Below are positions 17,012-25,882 of a stretch of 64,000 nt of DNA, piece by piece. Positions within the stretch are counted from its first letter, which is position 1. Each line of letters opens with the position of its first letter. The translations under genes were made by a program, and so were the position numbers. The DNA comes from Sva-07 sp964651825 (GTDB taxonomy: Bacteria > Actinomycetota > Acidimicrobiia > Acidimicrobiales > Ilumatobacteraceae): assembly GCA_964651825.1 (NCBI GenBank), contig CAZYWK010000009.1:1-64000 (forward strand), written 5' to 3'. Under the pieces are notes generated by a model. That model was not told the DNA's origin and made no database searches. It worked only from the letters and a program-made list of their open reading frames with translations.

Positions 17012-18646
17012 GTGAGCACCATTCCGACCGTCCTCCCTGCACCCCGCGAGGGTCGAGCGAACGCTCGGACGCGCCCGCTCGCGGTGCTCGCGGCCCCGAC
17101 CGTCGCGCTCGTGCTGGGCCTCGGCGTGGCCGTTTCGGGGGCGCGCGGCAGCGACTGGCCGGCTCACCTGTTCCGCATCAGCCTGTTCCGTGAGGCCGGC
17201 CTGACGCTGTGGAACGGCCAGTGGTACAGCGGCCACTACACGCTCGGCTACAGCGTGGTGTTCCCGCCGATCGCGTCGTGGTTCGGGCCCGTCACGGTCG
17301 GGATCGCCTCCAGCGTCGTCGCCTCCGGCGCGCTCGCCGCGCTGCTCCATCGGTACTTCGGCCGGGTCGGCGCGATCGCCGCCTGCTGGTTCGCCGTCGG
17401 CACCGCGGTCAACCTCGCGATCGGTCGTCTCCCGTTCGCGCTCGGGCTGGCGTTCGGGCTCGTGGCGCTGCTCGCCTATGAGCGAGGCCGGCCCGTGCTC
17501 GCGCTCGTGGCGGCGCCGCTGACGTCGCTGTCGAGCCCGGTCGCCGGCGTGTTCCTCGCCATCGCCCTGTCCGGTGTGGTCGTCGACCTGTGGCTCCGCC
17601 ACCGCGAGGGCGAGCGGGTCTCGATCGCGGTTCCGGCGGCGATGGCAGTCACCGCGCTCGCCCCCGTGGCGATCACGGCCGTCCTGTTCCCCGACCCGGG
17701 TGTGTTCCCCTTCCGCTGGGGTGCGTTCGCCGGCGTCATGGCGTCGTGCATCGGCCTGGTGATCGTCCTCCCGCCGACGGCCAGAGTGTTGCGCCTGTCG
17801 GCGGCCATCGCCGCGCTCGCGTCGGTGCCGCTCTTCCTGATCGCGAACCCGCTGGGCGGGAACATGACCCGCATGGTGGCGTTCTTCGTCCTCCCCGTGC
17901 TCGTCGCGGTGATGTGGAGCCGGCGACGCAACGTCGTGATCGCCGCCGGCATCCCGCTCGCGCTGTGGATGGTGCTGCCCGGTGTGGCGAGCGCGGAGCA
18001 CATCGGCGATCCCGATGCGGACGCCAGCTATCACGAGGAGGTGATCGAGGTGGTCACGTCCGCGGGCGGCGAGCCTGGGCGCATCGAGGTGCCGTTCACC
18101 GCCGGTCACTGGGAGGTGGCGTTCATCGCCGCCGATCTGCCGATCGCTCGCGGCTGGGAGCGGCAAGTCGACATGGACCGTAACGCGATCCTGTACGAGG
18201 ACGACCTGACCGCGGACGAGTACCGCACCTGGCTCGACGAGCACGCCGTGCGCTGGATCGCACTGCCCGACGTGGAGCTCGACGAAGGTGGCCAAGCCGA
18301 GGCGGCACTCCTCGAAGCTGGCCTTCCGTGGCTACGGCTCGAGCGGGTGACCGACCACTGGAGGATCTGGGAGGTCACCGATGCGGCGCCGATCGTCGAG
18401 CCGCCCGGGCGGCTGGTCCTCGAATCGGCCGACGGGATCGTGATCGACGTTCCCCACCCGGGCACGGTGCTGATCCGCGCCTGGTACATGCCCTACTGGA
18501 CGGCGCTCGGCGACGGAGCCTGCGTCGAGGCGTCCGACGACGGCCTCCTCGAAGTCGTCGTCACCACCCCGGGCACCGTGCGCCTCCGCCCCCAGTTCTC
18601 CTTCGATCCGTTGATCGACGAGCCCGCCGACAGCTGCGACCGCTGA
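17012..18646 (+). CDS. Polytopic membrane protein of unknown function with large C-terminal domain
   Basis: 544 residues. About ten hydrophobic segments fill residues 25-325 (for example LAVLAAPTVALVLGLGVAVSG and VFLAIALSGVVVDLWL), then a soluble domain of about 210 residues presumably outside the membrane, with GHWEVAFIAADLPIARGWERQVD and AWYMPYWTALGDGACVE. An acidic-aromatic site after the first helix (SDWPAHLFRISLFREAG) recalls the first extracytoplasmic loop of GT-C membrane glycosyltransferases. The topology is like that of lipid-linked-sugar transferases, but no family can be named. The start is GTG 17012. It converges with the nitrate reductase gene, 18 bp away. Confidence 0.75.
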   Translation: MSTIPTVLPAPREGRANARTRPLAVLAAPTVALVLGLGVAVSGARGSDWPAHLFRISLFREAGLTLWNGQWYSGHYTLGYSVVFPPIASWFGPVTVGIASSVVASGALAALLHRYFGRVGAIAACWFAVGTAVNLAIGRLPFALGLAFGLVALLAYERGRPVLALVAAPLTSLSSPVAGVFLAIALSGVVVDLWLRHREGERVSIAVPAAMAVTALAPVAITAVLFPDPGVFPFRWGAFAGVMASCIGLVIVLPPTARVLRLSAAIAALASVPLFLIANPLGGNMTRMVAFFVLPVLVAVMWSRRRNVVIAAGIPLALWMVLPGVASAEHIGDPDADASYHEEVIEVVTSAGGEPGRIEVPFTAGHWEVAFIAADLPIARGWERQVDMDRNAILYEDDLTADEYRTWLDEHAVRWIALPDVELDEGGQAEAALLEAGLPWLRLERVTDHWRIWEVTDAAPIVEPPGRLVLESADGIVIDVPHPGTVLIRAWYMPYWTALGDGACVEASDDGLLEVVVTTPGTVRLRPQFSFDPLIDEPADSCDR

Positions 18647-18664
18647 AGCGATGTCGATGTAGCG

Positions 18665-20785
18665 TCAATGGGCCCCCACAACCACATCGCTCGACCGGTC
18701 GCCCCCGTCGGCGAGGTGCTCGGAGACGCCGAGACGGCTGACCCGGATCGGGGTGTACTTGAAGCCGGGGATCTTGCTCGTCGGGTCGAGGTCGGCGGCC
18801 ACCAGCACGTTGCACTCCCGCCAGTGGTACGGCATGAACACGGTGTCGGTGCGCAACCTGTCGTTCGCCCGCCAGGGCACCGTCGAGCGGCCCTGGCGGC
18901 TGGTGAGCTCGACACGATCATCCGGGCCGAGCCCGAGCGCCGTCGCCGTGTCAGGGTGCAGTTCGACGTATGGACCCGGCGCCTTCTGCTGCTGCGCCGC
19001 GATGCGCTTGGTCTGGTTGCCGGACAGGTACTGCGCGAGGAGGCGGCCCGTGGTGAGCACGAGCGGGTAGTCGTCGTCGACGAGCACGGGTGGCGTCGCG
19101 AACTCGGTCGGATGGAAGCGGGCACGGCCGTCCGGATGGGCGAATCGCTCCTCGTAGAGCCGAGGGGTGCCGGGGTGACTCTCGTCAGGGCACGGCCAGA
19201 ACACCCCACTGCGGGCGCGGTCCCAGGTGATGCCGGAGTAGTCGTTCGGCCCGCCGGCCGACACCGCCCGCATCTCCTCGAACACCTCGCGGCCGCGCAC
19301 GAAGCCGAAGTGCGACCCCGCGCCGAGCCGACGCGCGAGGTTGCGGATCACGTCGATGTCGGCCCGCCGCGGCTCGGGCGCGACCGCTTGATCGCAGCGG
19401 ATCACCCGCCCCTCGATCGTGGTGATCGTGCCCTCCTCCTCGGCGAACGTCGTGCCCGGGAGCACCACCGTGGCGTGGCGGAGCGCCGACTCGGACAGAA
19501 ACGGGTCGATGACGACGACGTGGTCCAGCGTCTGCATCTGCTCGTCCACACGGTCGAGATCGGGCGCCGAGATGCTCATGTTGTTCGAGATCGACAGCAA
19601 CCCGCGGACCTCACCACGGCCTGCCATCTGGAGGATCTCCACGTAGGTCGCGCCTGCGCCGGGGAGCGTGCCGGCGTCGACACCCCATCGCTCGGCGACG
19701 ACCGCACGGTGCTCGGGGTTGGTGATCGACCGGCCGGCGGGCAGCTGGTTGCAGCGCTGGCCCCACTCCCGGCCGCCCTGCCCGTTGCGCTGGCCGGTGA
19801 GCATGTTGATCCCACAGCTCGGCTTGCCGATGTGCCCGCAGGCGAGGGCGACGTTGATCATCGCCAGCACGTTGCTGGTGCCCATCGTCTGCTGCTCGGG
19901 GCCGCGGGCGTGCAGGATCATGCACCGCTCGGCCGATCCGATCAGCCGGGCGAGGTCGCGCACCGTGGCAGCGGGCACGTCGGTGACCGCCTCGACCAGC
20001 TCGGGGCGCCACGGGCGAGCGGCAGCGATCGCCTCGTCGAAGCCGTTCGTGCGCTCCCGGATGAACTCGACGTCGAGCAGTCCTTGCCGTTCGATCTCGG
20101 CCAGGAGGCCGACGAACAGCGCTCCGTCGGTGCCGGGGCGGACGGCGACCTGCACGTCGTTGTCCTGCACCCACCGCCCGAACCGCGGGTCGATCGCCAC
20201 GACGCGTGCGCCTCGCTGACGCGCCTTGTTGATCGTCGTGGGGAGCATGACGGGGTACGCGTCGGAGAGGTTCGCGCCCACCACCACGATCACGTCGGCG
20301 TCGACGAGCTCGTCGAGCGGCGTCATCGCCCGGTCCCTCCCGAACGCCATCATGTTGGCGCTGCCGGCCGAGACCATGCAGAAGCGCCCGTTGTAGTCGA
20401 TGTGGCTGGTGCCGAGGGCGAGGCGGGCGAACTTGCCCATCAGATACGCCTTCTCGTTGGTCAGCGAGCCGCCCGACAAGACGGCGTTGGCGTCGGCGCC
20501 GTGCTGCTCGCGGATGCGGAGGAACCCTGCAGCCGCTTCGTCGAGCGCCTCGTCCCAGCCGGTCTCCACGAGGACACCGTCACGCCGGACGAGCGGCCGC
20601 AGCAGCCGGTCGGGATGATGGACCTGCTCCCACGCGGTCGAGCCCTTCGAGCACACGGCGCCACCGGTGAGCGGCGAACCTTTCCAGCGCACCATGCCGG
20701 TGACCGCCTCGCCCTGCACGCTCAGGCCGATACCGCAGTTGAGCGCGCAGTACGGGCAGTGCGTCAACGTCGCGGCGGGGGTCAT
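18665..20785 (-). CDS. Assimilatory nitrate reductase catalytic subunit (molybdopterin oxidoreductase)
   Basis: Reduces nitrate to nitrite in the cytoplasm. 706 residues of the Mo-bisMGD family: the N-terminal [4Fe-4S] cysteines are Cys10, Cys13, Cys17 (HCPYCALNCGIG) and Cys45 (GGAVCSKGS), followed by the molybdopterin domains (NYNGR-like region DYNGRFCMVSAGSANMMAFG, LTGQRNGQGGREWG) and the C-terminal dinucleotide-binding beta-barrel (YPLVLTTGRLLAQYLSGNQT). There is no twin-arginine signal, so it is not periplasmic. The start at 20785 places the Fe-S motif near the N-terminus; an in-frame ATG at 20857 would add 24 arginine-rich residues. It is the last gene of nirB-nirD-nnaR-nitrate reductase; unlike many homologues it lacks a C-terminal [2Fe-2S] domain. 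Confidence 0.92.
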   Translation of the reverse strand: MTPAATLTHCPYCALNCGIGLSVQGEAVTGMVRWKGSPLTGGAVCSKGSTAWEQVHHPDRLLRPLVRRDGVLVETGWDEALDEAAAGFLRIREQHGADANAVLSGGSLTNEKAYLMGKFARLALGTSHIDYNGRFCMVSAGSANMMAFGRDRAMTPLDELVDADVIVVVGANLSDAYPVMLPTTINKARQRGARVVAIDPRFGRWVQDNDVQVAVRPGTDGALFVGLLAEIERQGLLDVEFIRERTNGFDEAIAAARPWRPELVEAVTDVPAATVRDLARLIGSAERCMILHARGPEQQTMGTSNVLAMINVALACGHIGKPSCGINMLTGQRNGQGGREWGQRCNQLPAGRSITNPEHRAVVAERWGVDAGTLPGAGATYVEILQMAGRGEVRGLLSISNNMSISAPDLDRVDEQMQTLDHVVVIDPFLSESALRHATVVLPGTTFAEEEGTITTIEGRVIRCDQAVAPEPRRADIDVIRNLARRLGAGSHFGFVRGREVFEEMRAVSAGGPNDYSGITWDRARSGVFWPCPDESHPGTPRLYEERFAHPDGRARFHPTEFATPPVLVDDDYPLVLTTGRLLAQYLSGNQTKRIAAQQQKAPGPYVELHPDTATALGLGPDDRVELTSRQGRSTVPWRANDRLRTDTVFMPYHWRECNVLVAADLDPTSKIPGFKYTPIRVSRLGVSEHLADGGDRSSDVVVGAH

Positions 20786-20927
20786 GACGTCGATCGAAGC
20801 CGGACGCGATTGCCCGGTGACGTCGAGGGGGTGAACGGTGCGTACACGCCGCCGCATGTGGCGACGGCGCCGCCGTGCGGGTGCTCACGGCCGTGGGCGA
20901 GCGTTGTGCGCCGGCGGCAACGCCGCG

Positions 20928-22040
20928 TCACACGGAGGTGACGCGATAGCCGCGCCGCACGACCGTTTCGATGCCGGCGGCGGCCGGCCCGAGGCGCTGG
21001 CGCAGGCGGGCGACGGTCACCTCCACCAGGTGCTCGTCGGACTCCGCGCCACGCCACACCCGGCGCAGCAGCTCGGGCTTCGACAGGACCGCACCACGAC
21101 GATCGATCAGGGCCGCGAGCAGTGCCCGTTCCCGGTCGGTCAGCCACGCCGCCTGGCGGCCGTCGATCACGGCCAGCCGGCCCTGGACCCGCACCGGCGT
21201 GCCCGCCATCTGGATGTCTTCGCCCTGCGTCGCGAAGTGCTGCGCCACCTGCTGGACCATGGCGCCGAGCCGATGACGAACCGGCACGAACGGATCGGGC
21301 AGGCCGACCTCGGTGATGCCGGTGGCGCAGACCGGGCCGACGCAGAACACACGGACGTCGGCCCGCAGCGCCTCGATCACCTCGTCGAGCAGGCCGACGA
21401 GGTGAGCGATCTCGAAGAAGTTCTCGACCGCCGGCTTGGCCGTGAACGTGAGCGCGTCGATGCGCCGATCGGCAGTGGCCCGGATGAGGCGCTCGGCGTC
21501 GGCCGTCTCCTCCGGCAGCGACCATCGGTAGACAGGAACCCGGACGACCGAGGCGCCCATCGCCTCGATGCCGTCGCACAGCGCGACCGCGCCGGCGCCG
21601 TCGAGCTGCACCGCGACGCGCACGCCGTGCATGTCACGGCCACCGAACAGGTCGGTGATGTCGTCGTAGCGCGCCCGGGGCGCCGTCCATTCCACCTCGA
21701 AGCCGGCGGTGACCAGCGCGCCGGTCGCCTTCGGTCCACGGGCGATGAGGTCGGCATCGTCGAACCGTGCCCGCAGGTCGTCGCCGAGCTGGATCGCATC
21801 GGCTGCCTCGAGCCAACCGCGCACGCCGAGGCCCGTGGTCAGCACGATGACGTCCGGCGGCTCGTCGATCACCGGTCGGGTCGCCGCGCGCAGCTCGTCT
21901 TCCGAACCGATCGGGTGGGTCTTGATCACCGGACCGTGGAGGCATTCCGCGCCGCGGCCGGTGAGCAGCTTCATCTGTTCGTCCGCGCGCCGATCAGCGG
22001 TGACCCCGATCGTGTATCCCTCCAGCGGACCTCGATTCAC
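20928..22040 (-). CDS. nnaR: NnaR-type regulator: HemD-like domain plus winged helix
   Basis: 370 residues. About 1-260 resemble uroporphyrinogen-III synthase (GYTIGVTADRRADEQMKLL, VLTTGLGVRGWLEAADA, IDALTFTAKPAVENFFEIA, VFCVGPVCATGITEVG). About 275-370 form an OmpR/PhoB-type DNA-binding winged helix (LTDRERALLAALIDRRGAVLSKPELLRRVW, VEVTVARLRQRLGPA, VVRRGYRV). This fusion is the known architecture of the actinobacterial nitrate/nitrite assimilation co-regulator NnaR, and the location between nirBD and the nitrate reductase gene supports it. The HemD part may sense a tetrapyrrole linked to sirohaem. The start is GTG 22040. Being inside the operon it controls, it would be autoregulated. Confidence 0.85.
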   Translation of the reverse strand: MNRGPLEGYTIGVTADRRADEQMKLLTGRGAECLHGPVIKTHPIGSEDELRAATRPVIDEPPDVIVLTTGLGVRGWLEAADAIQLGDDLRARFDDADLIARGPKATGALVTAGFEVEWTAPRARYDDITDLFGGRDMHGVRVAVQLDGAGAVALCDGIEAMGASVVRVPVYRWSLPEETADAERLIRATADRRIDALTFTAKPAVENFFEIAHLVGLLDEVIEALRADVRVFCVGPVCATGITEVGLPDPFVPVRHRLGAMVQQVAQHFATQGEDIQMAGTPVRVQGRLAVIDGRQAAWLTDRERALLAALIDRRGAVLSKPELLRRVWRGAESDEHLVEVTVARLRQRLGPAAAGIETVVRRGYRVTSV

Positions 22041-22105
22041 CCTGCCCAGTCTCGGGCGTGTTCGTTTCGAGCGCGTTTCGACTCTGGGTACGTTCGGCTC
22101 CGGTG

Positions 22106-22444
22106 TCACGCGGCGGGCAACCGGCGCTCGCCGATGCGCACACACCCGTCGACCACCTCGACGGCCCAGGTGCCGACCGCGCGGTCGGGGTCGTCGAGGC
22201 ATCGCCCGGTGCGCAGGTCGAAGCGCTGCTTGTGCAGCGGCGAAGCGACGGTGGGCACCTCACCGACCGACCCCACGATGCCGCGCGCGAGCACCGGCAC
22301 GTGGGTGAACGGCTCGACGTGGTCGATGGCGAAGAGTGCTCCGTCGGCGAGGCGGAACAGGGCCACGGGCCGACCGTCGACGAGCGCGGCGACCCCGCGG
22401 TCGACCGGCAGGTCGTCGAGGGAGGCGATCACCGGCCGGTTCAC
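22106..22444 (-). CDS. nirD: Nitrite reductase [NAD(P)H] small subunit
   Basis: 112-residue Rieske-fold protein that partners NirB in assimilatory nitrite reduction to ammonium. The fold is seen in DRGVAALVDGRPVALFRLADGALFAI, SPLHKQRFDLRTGRCLDDP and the closing AVEVVDGCVRIGERR. The two cysteines of a Rieske centre are absent at the expected places (the equivalents lie at EPFTH and SPLHK), which is normal for NirD proteins and means it carries no cluster. The start is a GTG whose last two bases begin the nirB stop (GTGA), giving tight coupling to nirB. Confidence 0.9.
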   Translation of the reverse strand: MNRPVIASLDDLPVDRGVAALVDGRPVALFRLADGALFAIDHVEPFTHVPVLARGIVGSVGEVPTVASPLHKQRFDLRTGRCLDDPDRAVGTWAVEVVDGCVRIGERRLPAA

Positions 22445-24933
22445 GCCGGCACCCGCTGGCCGCGTTCGGTCATCCACACCGGAGTGGTGTGCACGTCGGG
22501 CACGTTGACGAACTCGACGAAGTGCGCCAGCCGGTCCGGATCGTCGAGGGTCGCCTTCCACTCGCACTCGTAACCACCGACGTGGCGCTCGACGTCGGCG
22601 TCCATGTCGGCGCACAACCCGAGGGAGTCGTCGAAGACCACCGCTCGCAGCTGATCGAGGCCACCGTCCAACGCTTCGAGCCACGTGGAGGTGCGTTGCA
22701 GCCGGTCGGCGGTGCGGATGTAGAACATCAGGAACCGGTCGATGGCCGTCACGAGCTCGTCGTCGGACAGGTCGGTGGCCAGCAGGTCGGCGTGGCGAGG
22801 GCTGCGGCCTCCGTTGCCACCGACGTAGAGGTTCCAGCCGTGCTCGGTGGCGATCACGCCGACGTCCTTGCTCTGGGCCTCGGCGCACTCGCGGGCACAG
22901 CCCGACACACCCATCTTGATCTTGTGCGGCGACCGCAACCCGCGGTAGCGCTGCTCGAGGAGGATCGCCATGCCGACCGAGTCCTGCACGCCGTAGCGAC
23001 ACCACGTGGACCCGACGCACGACTTCACCGTGCGCAGCGACTTGCCGTACGCCTGACCCGACTCCATGCCGGCGTCGATCACCCGGCGCCAGATCGCCGG
23101 CAGGTCGTGGAGCTGCGCGCCGAGCAGGTCGATGCGTTGTCCTCCGGTGATCTTGGTGTAGAGCCCGAAGTCTCTGGCGATCGTGCCGAGTGCGATCAGC
23201 TGGTCCGGTGTGATCTCGCCGCCGGGAACTCGCGGCACGACCGAGTACGTGCCGTTGCGTTGCATGTTGGCCAGGTGCAAGTCGTTGGTGTCCTGGAGCG
23301 ACGCCTGGTCGCCACCGAGCACGTAGCTGCCCGACAGCGACGAGAGGATCGACGCGACCGTGGGGCGACAGATCTCGCATCCCCGGCCGCGCCCGTGGGC
23401 CCGCAGGACATCGGCCCACGATCGGTGGCCGTGATAGCGGACCAGCTCGTAGAGGTCGCGCCGGGACTGGTCGAAGTGCTCGCACAGCGCGTCCGACACT
23501 TCGACGCCGAGCGCTGCCAGCTCGGTGCGGATGAGGGAGGTGACCGCCGGGACGCATCCGCCGCAGCTCGTGCCGGCGCACGTCGAGCCCTTCACGTCGC
23601 CGAGCGTGACGCACCCGCCGGCCACGGCGCGTCGGATCGTTCCCACGCTCACCGCGTTGCAGCTGCAGAGCAGCGCGGCGTCGGGGAGCGCTCCTTCGGC
23701 CGGCGGTCGCACCGAGGCGGGGAGGAGGTAGGCGGGCAGGTCGTCGGGTTGGGTGGCGAGACCGAGCGTGATGGCGGTGAGGAGCTCGTAGCCGGACGTG
23801 TCGCCGACGAACGCCCCGCCGACGAGCGCGCCGGTCGACGCGTCGAGGGCGAGCCGGCGGAAGATCTTGTTCACGGGATCGCTGTAGACCAACTCGTCGA
23901 TCCCGTCGCCGGCGGCGTTGCTCTGCCCGAAGCTGGCGACGTCGACGCCGAGCAGCTTCAGCTTCGTCGACAGGTCGCTGCCGCGGTACGTACCGTCGCC
24001 GCCGGTCAACCGGCGAGCGAGCGCGGCCGCCATCTCGTAGCCGGGCGCGACGAGCCCATAGATCCGGCCCTCGTGGAGCGCGACCTCCCCGATGGCCCAC
24101 ACGTGGTCGACGCTCGTTCGCAGCGTGTCGTCGACGACGACGCCGCCGCGTTCGCCGACCTCGATCCCGGATCGGCGGGCGACGTCGTCGCGCGGACGTA
24201 CTCCGGCGGAGAAGACCACGATGTCGCACGGGTAGGTCGTGCCGTCGGCCATCTCCAGCGCGCACACCCGGCCGCCGTCGTCGGCGACGAAGTGATCGGG
24301 CCCGACGCCGCAGTGCAGGTCGACGCCGAGCGCATCGACCCAACGAGCGAGCATTCGGCCACCGCCTTCTCCGAGCTGCTGGGGCATCGGGTACGGGGCC
24401 ATCTCGACGACGTGGACGTCGAGGCCCAGCGCCTGCAGCGCGCTGGCGGCCTCGAGGCCGAGCAGACCGCCGCCGACGACCAGGCCGGTGGTACGCCCCG
24501 GATGCGTCGCCCAGTCACGGATCTGCTCGAGGTCGTCGATCGTGCGGTACACGAAGCACCCGTTCAGCTCGTGGCCACTGATCGGTGGGACGAACGGGTA
24601 CGAGCCCGTTGCCAGCACGACGTCGTCGTAGGCGACCAGGGAACCGTCGTCGAGGATCGCCTTGCCGCTCACATGGTCGATCTCCTCGACGAGACGGCCG
24701 AAGCGGTAGTCGACCCGATCGCCCGCGAGCAGTGCTTCATCGACGAGCCGGAGGTCCTGTTCGCTCCGGCCGCTGAACCAACTCGTCAGTGCGACGCGGT
24801 CGTACGCGGGGCGCGACTCTTCACCGATCACCGTGATGGCGATCGATCGATCGGCGTCGGCCGCGAGCAGCTCGTCGACGAAGCGCTGGCCGACCATGCC
24901 GTTGCCGACCACGAGAACCTGGCGTCTGTCCAC
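22441..24933 (-). CDS. nirB: Nitrite reductase [NAD(P)H] large subunit
   Basis: 830 residues. Order of domains: FAD/NAD(P)H-binding (1-400, with VLVVGNGMVGQRFVDEL and LVVGGGLLGLEAASALQ), a BFD-like [2Fe-2S] domain (about 425-475, CSCNAVSVG and CAGTSCGGC), the ferredoxin-like half domain of sulfite/nitrite reductase, and the sirohaem/[4Fe-4S] domain with CVGSTWCRYG and GVSGCARECAEA holding the four cluster cysteines. It carries out the six-electron reduction of nitrite to ammonium in the cytoplasm. It heads the nitrate assimilation operon with a GTG start at 24933. No clear leaderless -10 box precedes it, so the promoter is probably further up in 24934-25116, the gap shared with the divergent XpaC-like gene. 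Confidence 0.95.
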   Translation of the reverse strand: MDRRQVLVVGNGMVGQRFVDELLAADADRSIAITVIGEESRPAYDRVALTSWFSGRSEQDLRLVDEALLAGDRVDYRFGRLVEEIDHVSGKAILDDGSLVAYDDVVLATGSYPFVPPISGHELNGCFVYRTIDDLEQIRDWATHPGRTTGLVVGGGLLGLEAASALQALGLDVHVVEMAPYPMPQQLGEGGGRMLARWVDALGVDLHCGVGPDHFVADDGGRVCALEMADGTTYPCDIVVFSAGVRPRDDVARRSGIEVGERGGVVVDDTLRTSVDHVWAIGEVALHEGRIYGLVAPGYEMAAALARRLTGGDGTYRGSDLSTKLKLLGVDVASFGQSNAAGDGIDELVYSDPVNKIFRRLALDASTGALVGGAFVGDTSGYELLTAITLGLATQPDDLPAYLLPASVRPPAEGALPDAALLCSCNAVSVGTIRRAVAGGCVTLGDVKGSTCAGTSCGGCVPAVTSLIRTELAALGVEVSDALCEHFDQSRRDLYELVRYHGHRSWADVLRAHGRGRGCEICRPTVASILSSLSGSYVLGGDQASLQDTNDLHLANMQRNGTYSVVPRVPGGEITPDQLIALGTIARDFGLYTKITGGQRIDLLGAQLHDLPAIWRRVIDAGMESGQAYGKSLRTVKSCVGSTWCRYGVQDSVGMAILLEQRYRGLRSPHKIKMGVSGCARECAEAQSKDVGVIATEHGWNLYVGGNGGRSPRHADLLATDLSDDELVTAIDRFLMFYIRTADRLQRTSTWLEALDGGLDQLRAVVFDDSLGLCADMDADVERHVGGYECEWKATLDDPDRLAHFVEFVNVPDVHTTPVWMTERGQRVPA

Positions 24934-25116
24934 GCCGACGACTCGACCACAACCGCGTTACCCCGTGATTCCTCGAACATGACGGTTGAGGGTCCAACGC
25001 ATCGCCGCGGGTCGGCCGCCACCGTGCGTTCCCTCACAACGCGGCGTGCTCGATGTGAGACGGCGCAAGGTGATTGCGGGAGAGCCGAATCGGCGACCCG
25101 CTATCCTCAACGGTTC

Positions 25117-25872
25117 ATGACCGGTTGGGGCAAGGCGGTGCTCACCTACCCGCCGACGTGGCTCGCGGCGATCGTCCTCGGCGCGACCGTGTGGCTGGTG
25201 TTGACGGTCATCGACCCGCCGCCCGTGATGGTCGTGGTCCTCGTCGTGTTGGCGGTGTTGGCGGTGATCGCGTGGCCGTTCACGATGTCGGCCACCGGCA
25301 CGCTCGCCAAGTTGCAGTTCGAGGTGCCCCGTGTCGAAGAGGTCGACCCGGTCGAGGTCGCCAAGCTGCGCGCCGAGCTCGGAGCGCTCGCCGACACCCA
25401 GCCGGCCGAGCAACTCGAAGCGCTGCTCCAGAAGCGTCAGAGCCTGATCAACGTGCTGCAACGCCGGCTCGATGCGGGCGAGCTCACCTACGCCCGGTAT
25501 CTCGCCACGTCACAGCAGGTGTTCGCGGCTGCGCTCGACAACCTGCGCGAGGTCGAAGTGGCCTCGGAGAGCATCAGCACGATCGACGAGACCTACATCG
25601 ATCGGCGCCTCGCCGAGCTGACCGGCGACGACAGCGACGCCGACTCCGCGGCCCGCGAGCGAGCGACGCTCGAGCGACGCCGCGAGCTGCGCCACACCCA
25701 ACGGCGGCGGATCGCCCAGCTGCTCGCCCAGAACGAGTCCGCGCTGACCGCACTCGATCGCACCACCACCGCCCTCGCCGACGTCCCGATCGGCAAGAAG
25801 CCCGAAGACGCCGACGCGGCGATGGCCGAACTCGAAGCGCTCGCCGACCGCACCGGTCACTACGCCACCTGA
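25117..25872 (+). CDS. XpaC-like membrane-anchored coiled-coil protein
   Basis: 251 residues. Two adjacent membrane helices at about residues 15-35 and 40-60 (WLAAIVLGATVWLVLTVI, VMVVVLVVLAVLAVIAW) are followed by a long Arg/Glu-rich coiled coil (QPAEQLEALLQKRQSLINVL, ARERATLERRRELRHTQRRR). Two N-terminal TMs with a cytoplasmic coiled coil next to telA is the layout of XpaC-family proteins, which commonly pair with TelA; sequence similarity to XpaC itself is not evident by eye, so this is a contextual call. A TATCCT box lies 9 nt before ATG 25117. The telA gene starts 10 bp after its stop. Confidence 0.6.
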   Translation: MTGWGKAVLTYPPTWLAAIVLGATVWLVLTVIDPPPVMVVVLVVLAVLAVIAWPFTMSATGTLAKLQFEVPRVEEVDPVEVAKLRAELGALADTQPAEQLEALLQKRQSLINVLQRRLDAGELTYARYLATSQQVFAAALDNLREVEVASESISTIDETYIDRRLAELTGDDSDADSAARERATLERRRELRHTQRRRIAQLLAQNESALTALDRTTTALADVPIGKKPEDADAAMAELEALADRTGHYAT

Positions 25873-25882
25873 AGGAACGACG

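Noticed and set aside
20928..22040. Uroporphyrinogen-III synthase as a haem biosynthesis enzyme
   Set aside because: The winged helix-turn-helix at the C-terminus and the location in a nitrate assimilation operon make it an NnaR-type regulator; no other haem genes are nearby.
22106..22444. Defective Rieske protein (missing cysteines)
   Set aside because: NirD proteins normally lack the cluster ligands; this is the expected state, not damage.
22336..25116. Extension of the XpaC-like gene upstream over 2.8 kb in the same frame
   Set aside because: The upstream part is antisense to nirB and nirD; the protein-like sequence starts at ATG 25117.
24934..25116. GlnR box upstream of nirB
   Set aside because: Only partial matches such as GTAAC-N6-GTGGT were found; too weak to report as a site.
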